DNA of 64,000 nucleotides from Epithemia pelagica (GCA_946965045.2 OX337228.1:6572001-6636000); one strand, 5' to 3'; shown: positions 32,467-42,503, counted from the stretch's first letter. Made by a program: numbers and translations. Notes: generated from the letters alone by a model not told the origin.

Positions 32467-32870
32467 CCGCTTAAGAAACCAACACTGTGGTGTAGAAATC
32501 ACATTACTGTCACGCTATTGTATTGTAGGAATCTTCGACCTTAGGCATTTTGTACCATCAGACATCAGACAGTCATCAACGTCAACGATAGAGTGTGGCT
32601 CAATTAGTAGGTTGGTGGTAAGTATTTAGGGAAAATTTAATGGGCGTATGGCAATGTATCCTACTGGGTAGTTGGTATGACATGCGCGGAATTCAAATGA
32701 AAAGACGTTAAAACTGGCCTTACTCGGTAAGTTTGCGCCGATCTGGACTTACTGGACTGGGATAAAACGGCGCGTATCCTACGTGATTGACTACGGGGTG
32801 GAGTCCCTTATCCCAGGATACATAATTGTCCTGAGATCAATAACGTTCTATTATTGAGAACAACTCGACC
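32467..32870. other. Right end of element and HEAT gene promoter
   Basis: No gene. It contains two GGATAA/TTATCC motifs (32760, 32808), the complementary copy of TGGGATAAGG (32806-32815) and the right TCCTGAGAT (32829-32837). The HEAT gene starts 33 bases later, so its promoter may lie inside element sequence. Confidence 0.45.
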
Positions 32871-35410
32871 ATGGACTTCTCTTCGGTTCCTCGAGCGTTG
32901 GAGAGTTTGAATCGTCGCAATCCTCCATTGGATGACCAAGTATTGAAAGTGGCGGAATCACTGCTCCATTCTCCAAACAATGATGATGATTCCACCACAC
33001 AATCATCCTTTTGCAATCACTTGTCGGTTCTGTTGGAGGCAGGTTCACAACCAGTGGCAGCCGAGGGCCAAAGTCGTCCTCCTCGTCGCTGGGAATCTTT
33101 GGCCGTGGGTTTATACGTGGCAACCGAGGTGTTGAGTCAGCAGATTTCCAAACTGGAACAAAGGTCCATCACGTCGAACGAAAACAATACTGTCGCAGTG
33201 ACTGTGGGTGGTGAAGGAGTGTACATGGATGGACCTCGAGTTCCCTCCATTCAGACGACCACAACATCGAATGGTTCCGAAACTCCAAAGGCAGCTTCAG
33301 GTGTTGTGGCTGGGAAATGGACAAGTCCTGATCTGGAAGACGATGAGATTCTTTCCTTGTGCAAGATGTTGCACCCGGTAGCACTGGACCATTTGGAGGA
33401 TTCGGAACCACGCGTCCGAGCACTGGTGGCCAAGGCGGCCGGTGTGTACTGTAAGGCAACCGTGTTGTTGCAGCAGGGAGAGTCGTTGCGCATCGACATT
33501 CACTCGCGCGTCGTGTCCTCCATTCAACAGCATCTCGCTCAGGGACGAAAAACGGCCGAAGAAGCCGGAAGCAACTTTAGCAAATCCAGTACGGGCGCCT
33601 TGGATGATACGACAGGATGGCGAGCTCTCGAAACCAATTGGCAATGCTTGGCGGCCCTCATTAGTGCCATGGGACCCCTGTATTTGGATGATTTTGGAGC
33701 CTTTTCCGACCAACTCTTGCAAGATTGTCAACACTCGTGCGTGGTTCATGTCAATCGACATGTACGCGCCGCGGGTATGGCAGTTTTGGAACAGTGCGTG
33801 GCGGCCGCTGTCCGGTCACCAGTTCATTCCGCCTCCCTCCTGGCGGATACTCAATCTTCTTTTTCGAAAACCATGGTGGTGGTCCTTCGGGATGGTCTTG
33901 CGGTACGTTTCTGTTTAAGTGTCGTTGGGGCGTTGTTTCCTCTCGCTTTTGTATCCCTCACAGCCCATTTGTCGAATCGTTTCCTTGCTGTTTTTGCTTT
34001 GTCCGTGTGCGACAGGACAATTGGTCCCAAGTACGCATGGCCGCATCTGTTCTCTGTCGAGCCTACCTGGTGGCTCTCAAGAATTGCCAGGTCGATTTCA
34101 CCAAAGTCTTTCCCTCTCTGTTGCCCCGCATGTGTTTGAATCGGTTTTATTTGGCCCAAGGAGTCAAGTTGTACAGTCACGAAACCTGGCGTATGGTCAT
34201 GGAGACTTCGGGCATTGGGTATGTGGTGCAATATTTACCGGCCGTGTGTCGGTACTATGTCAAAATGTGCGATGCCGACAATCACGTGGTCCGCGAAGCG
34301 GCCTGTCAAGCCATTGCCGAACTTGCCGTGCGGTTGGGAGAAGACGACACGTACCACAGCAAGTTGCAACCTCATGTCGACCTCTTGCTCCATGCACTCC
34401 TCATGTGCTTTCACGATGAATCCTGGCCGGTTCGAGATGAAGCCTGTTTGGCCTGTGGCATTTTGTGTCGGTCCTATCCCGACGAGTGTCGTCCACAACT
34501 CAACACCTTGTGGCAACGATGGTCGGAACAATTGACGGATCAGATTTGGTCGGTGCGGGAAGATGCTGCGGTGGCCCTGGGCGATGCACTAGAGGCCTAT
34601 GGAACCGAGTTTTACCAAAAGATCCAGGCCCTGCTGAGCGAGTTGTTGCCCTCGGCCAAAAACCAACCCGCCATGACCATGGCCGAGTACAAGGCACGCC
34701 AAAATGATGCGGCAGCCCATACGAATTCCCAATTGTATAGTTGCGGAAGTCTGGCTCCCAAACTGAACAAACGCAAAGAAGGGGCGGGACGGATCGGCTG
34801 TAGCTCGTGCGCGGTGGATCGGGAAAAACAACCCTGGGAAGCTACCGACGGCTCAATCTACATGATTCGGGAGTTGGTCACGCGTTGTTGCAATGCCCCA
34901 GAGAATGATGACGGAGGCAGCAACAACGTGGTGGTACTGAGCGATGCGGAAATCAAGGCATGGCTCGAGCAACTCGCCGATGTCTGTCGTGTCCGACACT
35001 TTCCACAGGCCGATGATTTGCGCGCCACATTGTGGAGGCAACTACCTGCCATGGCCCAAGCGCTGGGGAAACAACGGTTTAAGCGAAACGGATACTTGGA
35101 AATCTTTGTGGATATGCTTTTTTCCAGCATGGATTCCAAAAGTGGTGCCTCACAACTCTGTCAACATGCGGCGGGTCAATGTGCCGAAGAACTCTCCGAG
35201 CTGATGGGCGTGGCCATTTTTCGAGGGCGTTTGGAAGATGACTATCAACGAGAAATATTTGATCGCGTCATGCGAGAACGGCGGGCCATGTCCAAAGGAC
35301 CGGCCAGTATCATGGACGGTGGAGCCGCCTTTTCTCCCTTTGGTCCTCCCGGACTCTTGAGTGGAGTTGGGAACGGTGAGTCCGCGGCAGTCTTTCCCGG
35401 CCGAGTCTAA
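32871..35410 (+). CDS. HEAT-repeat protein
   Basis: Two exons (32871-33902, 34016-35410; 113-base intron; join DGLA|DNWSQVRMAA) encode 808 residues. The protein is almost wholly alpha-helical. HEAT-type helix pairs are clearest in the second half: DADNHVVREAACQAIAELAV, HDESWPVRDEACLACGIL and TDQIWSVREDAAVALGDAL, with the conserved V-R-x-x-A pattern. Such solenoids serve as scaffolds in nuclear transport, phosphatase or microtubule complexes. No TOG, importin or PP2A hallmark is clear, so I leave it unassigned. A Cys pair (CSSC) near residue 555 sits in a loop. Confidence 0.75.
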
Positions 35411-35567
35411 TTGGAGAGTGTTGGATAGTATATAGCGATAGATAGTTTGGAGAAAATGATACAGATATTAGGCTCTACGGTTCGATATATACATATTCTT
35501 GTTTTGTGTATGGATCAATGTCACGGACATTACCATCGTCATCAAAAAAGAATAAGAAATCAAGTAT

Positions 35568-36207
35568 GCTGTGTGTCACTTGGAACCCTATTCAAGGTCC
35601 TTTTCGTAGAGATACGAGATTCCAATTTCCACCCGCTGCACGCAAACACACAAACATACATGCCTTTTTGTTTGTCTCTCGAACAGCAACAGGGAATCGC
35701 TTCCCCGAGCATACACCGTCCCTTGTGTGCGTGTGTCAATGTCTCCACGGGTCCAACACCGAGTTTGGGTGGTAATATCGTTGTCATTGTCATTGTCGTC
35801 TGTTTCATGACGACGACGACGACGATGGTGCAAAATCTTTACGTGTGGCCAAATACTTGTCCAACAAGTGTTGATCGGATGTAATGGGAGCATATTTGGG
35901 TGGATTGTCTTTGTCATCGCAACAGGTCGCCAGAATCGTAGAAAAAGGGAATGGAATATCGGTCCTGGTTGTGGTTGGCCAGTGTGGTTGTTTCTGGATT
36001 CAAAATGACGCGATGGACCGTGGATCGATACAATCCATTGGTCCATCGTTCCAGCATGTCTCCCAAATTCACGACAAAGCAATCGGATCGCGGTGGTACA
36101 GGGATCCATTCCTGAGCTTTACTCAACACTTGCAAGCCTGGTTGATGATCGGTCCACAACAAGGTGAGCATCCCATACTCGGGCATCCCATAATCGGAAT
36201 GAGAGAT
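35568..36207 (-). pseudogene. Truncated copy of 2OG-Fe(II) dioxygenase 3' half
   Basis: This block duplicates 40613-41276 in the same orientation at high identity, including the non-coding 3' flank. It retains the part from HSDYG to RYSIPFFYD (Fe-binding His/Asp and 2OG-binding Arg). It has lost the first exon, carries a deletion just after YSIPFFYD (about 35930) that shifts the frame, and has a 17-base internal duplication near 36180. The 5' side stops at 36207 and joins unrelated sequence. It cannot make the full enzyme. Confidence 0.85.
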
Positions 36208-36261
36208 GACAGGAGGAGCAAGAACCACGACATCAATGATTCGCATCAGCACGCCGAATCG

Positions 36262-37089
36262 CCGGGTGGTACAAGTAGTAGTTGTTGTTGTTCCATGGTG
36301 TTGATCTTGTCCTGTTGTCCAGACGAGATTGCACCAGCAGCAGCATCACGCTCCGACACGGAACAACAACAACCAGGACAGTATCCCTTCGACACCATGA
36401 TCCAATCCATTCGACAGGAAATTACTGCCACGACAAACAACAACAAGGCATCTCATCCTCCTCCGACCATAGTACCGGATCCTGTTACAAAACCACACCA
36501 CAGAGCAGCAGCGGTCTAATCTTGCATGAATTGGAACTGAATAATTTCACCTTGCAGGATGTGACACAATTAGTGTCTCAAGTGGTCCACACCGACCACA
36601 GGAACACTGGATCGGAAGAAATTCGAGCCTTGGCCCATCTCATTTATCAAAATACGGCCGGTATCCATGGAGTGTTCATCAAGTGCTGGAATGGTTGCAA
36701 CAGGAAGCCAAAGGCTTGTCCTCCTCCCAAGACCGTACCAGTTGTGAAAACAAGAACAACAACAACAACAATCGCGATATGCTGATTGATTCACTATCTG
36801 TTTGGTTGGGTTCGGATCATCATGTGGCCCAACAAGTTGCCCTCAGCATCTCACTTTGAATCAAGCTTTGGTCGACGATCGAAGGATTGTCGTGGACTTT
36901 TCACAATCCGTGGCCAAATTGTGGGATCGACATCGACAACGATATCGATCAAAACAACAACAACAACATTCGAAACGAGCACCATCGTCGGGTTGTCACA
37001 AACGACCTCGGCATGTATGATACTGTTACTCCGCAAACTCGTATGTAGAGAGTGGAAGCCCACAAAACCACTGTAAAACACGAGATAGA
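36262..37089 (+). pseudogene. Decayed AAA-ATPase (STAND-type) gene, left part
   Basis: Pieces in different frames resemble the middle of the large predicted ATPases common in diatoms. One is LILHELELNNFTLQDVTQLVSQV, then IRALAHLIYQNTAG (the family usually has pL..li..kT.GNPff). It is followed after a frameshift by HQVLEWLQQEAKGL, then IDSLSVWLGSDHHVAQQVALSISL. The P-loop region is missing, several frame breaks occur, and polyglutamine and polyasparagine-type runs have invaded. It ends at a 10-base repeat (37080-37089) shared with the right part (39967-40612). It is taken as one gene split by an insertion. Confidence 0.55.
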
Positions 37090-37456
37090 CCCAATAAACA
37101 TGTGATTCTCGCGTTGCCAAATTTTCGTCACCCTCAGTTTCGAAGTTAGGATGTTTTCTTCTTTTTTGTTTTGTTGTTGTTGTTGTGTCGTCGTCGTCAT
37201 CGACTTGCTCTTGTTCTTGTCGTCGTCGTCTTGGTTGGCCGTGTCCTCTTGGACCGCTTGAGTGCTGCCGACCATTGCGCCGCAGAGGTACCTGCAACAT
37301 TGCCCGGACGGTTGATTGTTGTGCTGCTCTAAACCGGCCCCGCTGCCTCGCACCTCCAGGGTCCGATCGCCAATCAACACGAAACGCCAACAACAACAAC
37401 ACGCAGCAATCCAACACGCACAAAAACAAAATACGATTGAAATACGATTGACAACG

Positions 37457-38767
37457 ATGTGTGATATCTACGAAATATTGTCGAACTTACTCATGCTCCA
37501 TTTGGAGCTGATGAAATGGGCTGAGTTCTGTGCTCCTTTTGTGGTGATAAGTGTGCTTTTCGGCTTCGCTTACGCCTTGCATGAGTCGGTGATTCGGTCG
37601 GAACAGCTTGACAAGAAACGCCGAGCAACAATCCGTAAGCAACAAAAAGAAATTGCAGCGAAGGATGGAGCCTACAAGAAGCTTCGTCGCGAGAATGCGG
37701 CGCTTCGAGTGAGGAAAGTGCGGTCTGGCCGAAAGCTTCGACGCGAAAATGCTCAGCTTCAACAACAGCTTTCTGTTGCCGAAGCAAAGCTTGCTGCGAA
37801 GCAACGCGAGAATGGTCGCCACGAGGATGGAGAGATCGAGATTCGCGATCCCGAGGAGGAGGTCGACGTCGACATTGTTGCTGTTCTGCCTTGCGAGTTC
37901 GACGCTGACTTGGACTTCCCTCCTCTCGCACTCGCAGACGATCTCGAGGACGACGAGGAGACCCCTCCAGTTCCAGTCGACCGTCCTGAGCCGGAGCCCG
38001 AACCCGCGCTCCCTGACGACGACGACGAGATCACTTTTGGGCACGACTCACCCCCTCGAAATTCCACCCCTCCTTCCCCCACCCCCACCCTAAAAGATAC
38101 CTCGCCCTCGCCTGGCATGGATGAGAATGCCCCCCAAAGCGTGATCGAGAGTTCCTCCGGCCCCGAGGACTCCTCGCGTTTGGGCAGGATCGTTGCTGTT
38201 GCTTACTCCAAAAAGGCACGCCGAATGGTGCACGTTCGACGATCCGCTCGTCTTTTGTCCGCGGGTACGGGTAACATGTCGGTTGTCGGTTGCCAGTGGT
38301 ACGTGCGCACGGTCGTGTCGGTAATGAATCTTTCCTCTACTCATCCTACTCACTCTACCCCTTCTTCTGTTTCTACCGATTGCAAAATTCGACTCCTACT
38401 CCTACATCAGCTGAGTCTAGCTCGAGTCCTTGTCGGAGATGTCCTTGTTGGTTTGTTGGTTTGTTGGTGTGTTGGTGTTTGTGTGTTGGTGTGTTGGTGT
38501 GTTGGTGTGTTGGTGTGTTGGTGTGTTGGTGTGTTGGTGTGTTGGTGTGTTGGTGTGTTGGTGTGTTGGTTGTCGGTGTGTTGGTTGTCGGTGTTATCAC
38601 AAAACCCTGGTGGCACGAGGACTTTGTCCTTGTGTCACCAGGTATGGCATGGAGACTTCGGTCTCTGTGCCATCACAAAATCCTGGTGGCACGAGGACTT
38701 TGTCCTTGTGTCATCAGGTATGGCATGGAGACTTCGGTCTCTGTGCCATTTGGGAAGAGTGCCATAG
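37457..38767 (+). CDS. Membrane coiled-coil protein running into minisatellite
   Basis: From the ATG at 37457 the frame is open for 436 residues. Residues about 15-40 (LELMKWAEFCAPFVVISVLFGFAYAL) form a likely membrane helix. A basic coiled coil (about 45-120, repeated KLRRENA units) is followed by an acidic, Pro-rich region and VHVRRSARLLSAG near residue 270. Beyond about 38290 the frame is probably no longer genuine coding sequence: it passes through the 8-base repeat as VCWCVGVL units and into the hairpin array. A GTAACA donor at 38272 could end the exon. It matches no known family. The motif RRSARLL recurs in the minus-strand gene at 39255. Confidence 0.45.
   Translation: MCDIYEILSNLLMLHLELMKWAEFCAPFVVISVLFGFAYALHESVIRSEQLDKKRRATIRKQQKEIAAKDGAYKKLRRENAALRVRKVRSGRKLRRENAQLQQQLSVAEAKLAAKQRENGRHEDGEIEIRDPEEEVDVDIVAVLPCEFDADLDFPPLALADDLEDDEETPPVPVDRPEPEPEPALPDDDDEITFGHDSPPRNSTPPSPTPTLKDTSPSPGMDENAPQSVIESSSGPEDSSRLGRIVAVAYSKKARRMVHVRRSARLLSAGTGNMSVVGCQWYVRTVVSVMNLSSTHPTHSTPSSVSTDCKIRLLLLHQLSLARVLVGDVLVGLLVCWCVGVCVLVCWCVGVLVCWCVGVLVCWCVGVLVCWLSVCWLSVLSQNPGGTRTLSLCHQVWHGDFGLCAITKSWWHEDFVLVSSGMAWRLRSLCHLGRVP
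38448..38590 (+). repeat. GTGTTGGT minisatellite
   Basis: About 16 tandem units of the octamer GTGTTGGT, with a few variants (TTGTTGGT, GTTGTCGG) at the edges. The strand is strongly purine/pyrimidine skewed (only G and T), giving potential for G-rich structure on the plus strand. Confidence 0.9.
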
Positions 38768-39019
38768 TTGCCCCTGGAGAATCCATTGATTCCTCCAGGC
38801 TTCCCAAATTTCACAAAACCCTGGTGGCACGAGGACTTTGTCCTTGTGTCACCAGGTATGGCATGGAGACTTCGGTCTCTGTGCCATCCCAAAATCCTGG
38901 TGGCACGAGGACTTTGTCCTTGTGTCACCAGGTATGGCATTGAGACTTCGGTCTCTGTGCCATTCGGGAAGAGTGCCATAGTTGCCCCTGGAGAATCCAT
39001 TGATTCCTCCGCTTCCCTA
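38598..39019 (+). repeat. Array of 76-base hairpin units in A-A-B-A-A-B order
   Basis: Four 76-base A units (38598-38673, 38674-38749, 38812-38887, 38888-38963) and two B units (38750-38811, 38964-39019). Each A unit contains two stems. The first has 17-base arms (38606-38622 with 38626-38642, loop TTT). The second has 13-base arms (38644-38656 with 38661-38673) around a C(TTCG)G loop. Arm differences are G-T/T-G, so pairing is complete as G-U only in plus-strand RNA. B1 has an inner stem (CCTGGAG...CTCCAGG, loop CATT) inside a perfect 10-bp outer stem (ATTTGGGAAG/CTTCCCAAAT). B2 has lost the outer right arm. Confidence 0.85.
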
Positions 39020-39254
39020 CCAGCTGTATTTAAGTGTTGGGTTGATCGATAACGAGTGGATTAGTGTTTCGGCTAAAATGTTTCTATATAACATGTAGTG
39101 GTAACAATAGCAAGTGGAACATTTGAACATGCACGACAACATTGCTGACTAGTGATTCCTAGGAGTAGTCGACAATCAGAGAGGATAAATGGTAATTGCT
39201 GTTTAAGTGGCTGAAGCTACTTCATGTGCTTCTTTGTGAGCTTTCTTGCCTTCC

Positions 39255-39791
39255 CTACACCAGCGCGACCCTTCTTTTTCTCCTCTGCCTCTTCACTTTC
39301 GCTGGACTGTTCCGCAGCATGGTCCCCGCCACCAAAGGATCCCGTGACGCGTCGTCGTCGTTGAGGTCGTGATTCCCAAGGTCGCATTCCTCAATGTCAT
39401 CTTCTTCTTCGTTTGCTGGGTCCTCCTCATCCCGGGTGGTTGTCGTGGTCTCTTGTTGTTGCTGCTGCTGCAGCAGACGCGCCGATCGTCGGTGTCCGTC
39501 GTTGGGGTGGACCGCTGCTTGTGCTTGTACTTGTTTGTGCGAGGCTTGCCGCTTCTTGCTCTTGGTTTGGGCTGATGCGTCCCGGCGTTTTGTGGTGGTT
39601 CCTTTTCGAGCTTTTTTGGATGCGGCCGCCTTTTTTCGCTCTTGCTTTTCTTTCTTGTCTTGCTCTTGTTGCCACAGCGTCGCGAGTCGTTCTTGTTGCA
39701 ACGTGTATTCCTCCCGCAACAATTCCAGTTCCTGCTCCTCGTCGTGGACATGGCGTTGCAATCGTATCAGGCATTGATGCGTTTCCACCAT
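39255..39791 (-). CDS. Basic coiled-coil nuclear-type protein
   Basis: From the first ATG (39791) the frame gives 178 residues. It stays open 58 codons further upstream, right up to the insertion boundary, so an upstream start or exon may have been lost. A coiled coil (HDEEQELELLREEYTLQQER) is followed by Lys/Arg-rich runs, GHRRSARLL, a glutamine run, an acidic stretch and a basic tail (KVKRQRRKRR) resembling a nuclear localisation signal. No domain was recognised. Opposite-strand frames are shadows of its repeats. Confidence 0.4.
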   Translation of the reverse strand: MVETHQCLIRLQRHVHDEEQELELLREEYTLQQERLATLWQQEQDKKEKQERKKAAASKKARKGTTTKRRDASAQTKSKKRQASHKQVQAQAAVHPNDGHRRSARLLQQQQQQETTTTTRDEEDPANEEEDDIEECDLGNHDLNDDDASRDPLVAGTMLRNSPAKVKRQRRKRRVALV

Positions 39792-39966
39792 TTGGTTCTT
39801 GGGAATAGTGTCATCGTTGTCCTTGTGGTTGTCGTCATTCTCCTGGAGTAAATGACGCGTGCCTATGGTCGAATCGACCGCATAGGGATGCTTCCAATCG
39901 GGAGTGACAATCTTGTCCGTCTCCTGATTCTTCTTGGTGGGTGGCTTTTTCTGATAGTCCTTCAAA

Positions 39967-40612
39967 ACGAGATAGATACACGTTCCGTTTGCTGTTAGCC
40001 ATTATCTATGGCGATTGGCAAATGGCCGAGATGATTGTGGGAGTTATGGAGCACTTCTTGTACCAAGACTTTTTGTTGGTACGAGCCGAGATGACACGCC
40101 TCTTGGTGGCATTGGCGGCCTTTTGTTGTTCCAATCAACACAATTCGCAGAGCAAGACCATGTGTTCCATGGGGAAGAAAATTATGAAAACATACGAGGA
40201 ACATGTCAAGAAAGGCAGTATCAATGCGCTTCCCATGTATCTCAAGCTGGCGGCCGTCGAGGATCCGAGCAAGGAACGATACGAAAACGCCATCCGCATA
40301 TGCTGTAAAATGGGGATTCTGCATTATGCAGCAATCATGTGCGAACAAGCTGCGCAGTACTTTCGACATGCCAAAGACAATGAGTGGACCGACTACGATA
40401 TCCGGGAAGCCTTGTCCTTGTACTGCGATTGGGGTGCGGAAGGAAATGCTTACCAATTGGCTCAACAACATGAAACTTTGTTTGCGCATGAACTTTCCTT
40501 GTTAAGCAGTGGCACCAAAAGCGACAATCAGGCATGTGTCTTTGCCGTGAAGGGACGTACACGATACTCAGCATCTCACTTTGAGTCCTTACAAGACCTT
40601 GACTGGAATCTG
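39967..40612 (+). pseudogene. AAA-ATPase-type gene, right part
   Basis: An open stretch of about 210 residues of helical, TPR-like sequence: FRLLLAIIYGDWQMAEMIVGVM, then MYLKLAAVEDPSKERYENAI, CEQAAQYFRHAKDNEWTDYDIREALSLYCDWGAEGNAYQL. The last pieces match the C-terminal pattern of diatom predicted ATPases (A..N.A.xxf......a..yl..A...Y..WGA..K). It lacks a start and an ATPase domain, begins at the 10-base repeat and runs into the duplicated 2OG flank. It is read as the remainder of the gene at 36262-37089. Confidence 0.6.
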
Positions 40613-41276
40613 TTGTACTGTGTGTCACTTGGAGCCCTATTCAAGTTGCCAGCGAGCTCCTTTTCGTAGAGATACGAGATTCCAATTTCCACCCGATGCA
40701 AGCAAACACACACACATGCCTTTTTGTTTGTCTCTCGAGCAGCAACAGGGAGAATCGCTTCTCCGAGCATACACCGTCCCTTTTGTGTGCGTGTGTCAAT
40801 GTCTCCACGGTTCCAACACCGAGTTTGGGTGGTAATGTCGTTGTCATTGTCATTGTCGTCGTCTGTTTCATGACGAAGACGACGATGGTGCAAAATCTTG
40901 ATGTGTGGCCAAATATTTGTCCAACAAGTGTTGAACGGATGTAATGGGAGCATATTTGGGTGGATTGTCTTGATCATCGCAACAGGTGGCCAGACATTCC
41001 ACGACGGTATCAAAGCTGGGATCGTAAAAAAAGGGAATGGAATATCGGTCCTGGTTGTGATTGGCCAGTGCGGTTGTTTCTGGGTTCAAAATGACACGAT
41101 GGACCGTTGATCGATACAATCCATTGGTCCATCGTTCCAACATGTCTCCCAAATTCACGACAAAGCAATCGGCACGCGGTGGTACAGGGATCCATTCCTG
41201 AGCTTTACTCAACACTTGCAAGCCTGGTTGATGATCGGTCCACAACAAGGTGAGCATCCCATAATCGGAATGAGCG
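40613..41276. repeat. Segmental duplication partner of 35568-36207
   Basis: Direct repeat about 5 kb from its partner, including the 3' flank and the last exon of the dioxygenase gene. This copy lies in the intact gene. Confidence 0.85.
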
Positions 41277-41992
41277 CCACAGGCAAATCGACCGTGCTGG
41301 ATATTACTCGGCAGAGATCCATCGTAATGCAAGAGTCTCAAGGTGGCCAAGGGATGAGCATGAAAAAACTCGTGAAAATAGTCTTGGGGTAACTGTAACG
41401 ACAAGGCCAGCAGCTGTACCACGCGATAGCCCAGGGCACACATGCTCGTATAATACTCTTGCATCACGGAACGAAAGTGAGGCAAAACGGTTGGATCCGG
41501 CCATTGATTGGGACCACGCAATTTGGCTGCAACACACACATGCACAAAAGTCAAACAAAGGGAGGAGAAAAACAAAAACGGATGCATTCATATGTTAGAT
41601 TGATGTATTTGTTGGATGGATTGAAACCATGAGTGATTGTATATTTACCAGGATTGTAGAGGGGATTGTCCGTGGCAATCTCGGGTCCAATATAAAAGCC
41701 CTCCTTGGTATCTCCTTCAGTTTGATGCTGAGGATCCAAGGTTTCTTCTTGCATGGCGGTATATCCTCGAGACAATATGGGATCGGACAAGGCTTGTTTG
41801 TCCGTCAGTGGCAAGTCAAACAAGGCCTTGGTTTGATCCATGGCCGCTTGCAACAATTGGGCATCCATACCATGATGTTGCAAATAAAAAAAGCCATGCT
41901 CGATGCAAGCGTGTCGAATTTGTTTGGCAATCACGGACGCCTGATTCTGGTTGTCGAATAACGAAATAATGGGAATGGAGGGTGATGATGAC

Positions 41993-42075
<83 letters not shown>

Positions 42076-42102
42076 GGTCTTTGGAGCAGTAGTGGATGCC
42101 AT
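40868..42102 (-). CDS. 2-oxoglutarate/Fe(II) dioxygenase (IPNS-like)
   Basis: Two exons (42102-41649, 41526-40868; 122-base intron; join YNPA|KLRGPNQWP) encode 370 residues. Domains: a polyserine run of about 30 residues, then the DIOX_N part (IPIISL, CIEHGFFYLQHHGM), then the double-stranded beta-helix. Iron ligands are in HSDYG (His, Asp) and STVHRV (His). The 2OG Arg is in RYSIPFF. The family hydroxylates or oxidises small molecules (isopenicillin N synthase, gibberellin and flavonoid oxidases). Substrate cannot be told. The C-terminus ends in a Ser run, so Ser-codon repeats bracket the enzyme. A truncated partial copy lies at 35568. Confidence 0.92.
41984..42075. repeat. GAT trinucleotide microsatellite in exon 1
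   Basis: About 30 GAT units with one GAC interruption near the left end. Read from the minus strand they are TCA codons, giving the polyserine run of the dioxygenase. The long uninterrupted run makes length variation between alleles likely. Confidence 0.95.
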
Positions 42103-42503
42103 GCTTTTTCACGAGAACACCTTCTTCTTCAAGGTGAAATCGGTCAAAGAGCAAGAAATAAAATGCGAGACAAAAGTAAAGCTTGATTCTGAGAAACAGA
42201 GGTGCAAAAGACGATCGAAAAAAGATCTGGAACGGAATCCAACGTATCGAATGAATATTATTACTCCCAAGATGGATATAGCAGTCGCGCTTGGATGGAT
42301 TGTGTAATCGAAAAAATTATGAAAATACTCCCGTCATTCCCTATCTATGCATCCACGCTTAAGCGTAGTCTATTGTCTGAACGAAAATCAATCTCCCGCC
42401 AACACTACACTTCAGAGGTCCAGATTCTGATTCTGACTGTCACCACATATACGTCCGAAAAGACCTTGACACTTTTCGAACGTTTCGAACCGCTGGGAAT
42501 ATT
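42103..42503. promoter_or_regulatory. Divergent promoter region
   Basis: These 401 bases lie between the dioxygenase (-) and the AT-hook protein (+). Two open frames lack features. No motif is recognised. Confidence 0.4.

Larger units (their letters stand above)
24958..32837 (+). mobile_element. Crypton-type tyrosine-recombinase element with cargo genes
   Basis: The recombinase at 25298-28400 is of Crypton type. Five unrecognised genes (28517-32466) lie downstream before the next host gene, which starts at 32871. The limits given are the 9-base direct repeat TCCTGAGAT at 24958-24966 and 32829-32837. They are provisional, because Cryptons have no terminal inverted repeats and leave only very short repeats. 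GGATAA/TTATCC hexamers cluster at both ends, including an inverted 10-mer TGGGATAAGG (25025-25034, and complementary at 32806-32815). All six frames are intact, which argues for a recently active element. Typical Cryptons are 2-4 kb with one gene. The assignment of the outer three genes to the element is inferred from compactness and paralogy. Confidence 0.65.
37090..39966. mobile_element. 2.9-kb insertion with 10-base flanking repeats
   Basis: ACGAGATAGA occurs at 37080-37089 and 39967-39976. Removing everything between one copy and the other joins the left reading KTRDR to YTFRLLLAIIYGDWQ in a single frame. This suggests the segment is an insertion into the AAA-type gene with a target duplication of about 10 bases, a length typical of Mutator-like elements. 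No terminal inverted repeats and no transposase were found. The content is a coiled-coil membrane protein gene, an 8-base minisatellite, the hairpin repeat array and a basic nuclear-type gene on the minus strand. Confidence 0.45.

Noticed and set aside
38373-38789. Cys/Val-rich repeat 'proteins' from both strands
   Set aside because: Products of the octamer minisatellite in several frames; a true protein repeat would favour one frame.
38598-39019. CRISPR-like array
   Set aside because: Repeats are adjacent 76-base units without unique spacers, in a eukaryotic context.
39941-40669. Complete 242-codon gene
   Set aside because: It starts from a non-ATG codon inside the insertion boundary and ends in the duplicated dioxygenase flank, so it is a fragment.
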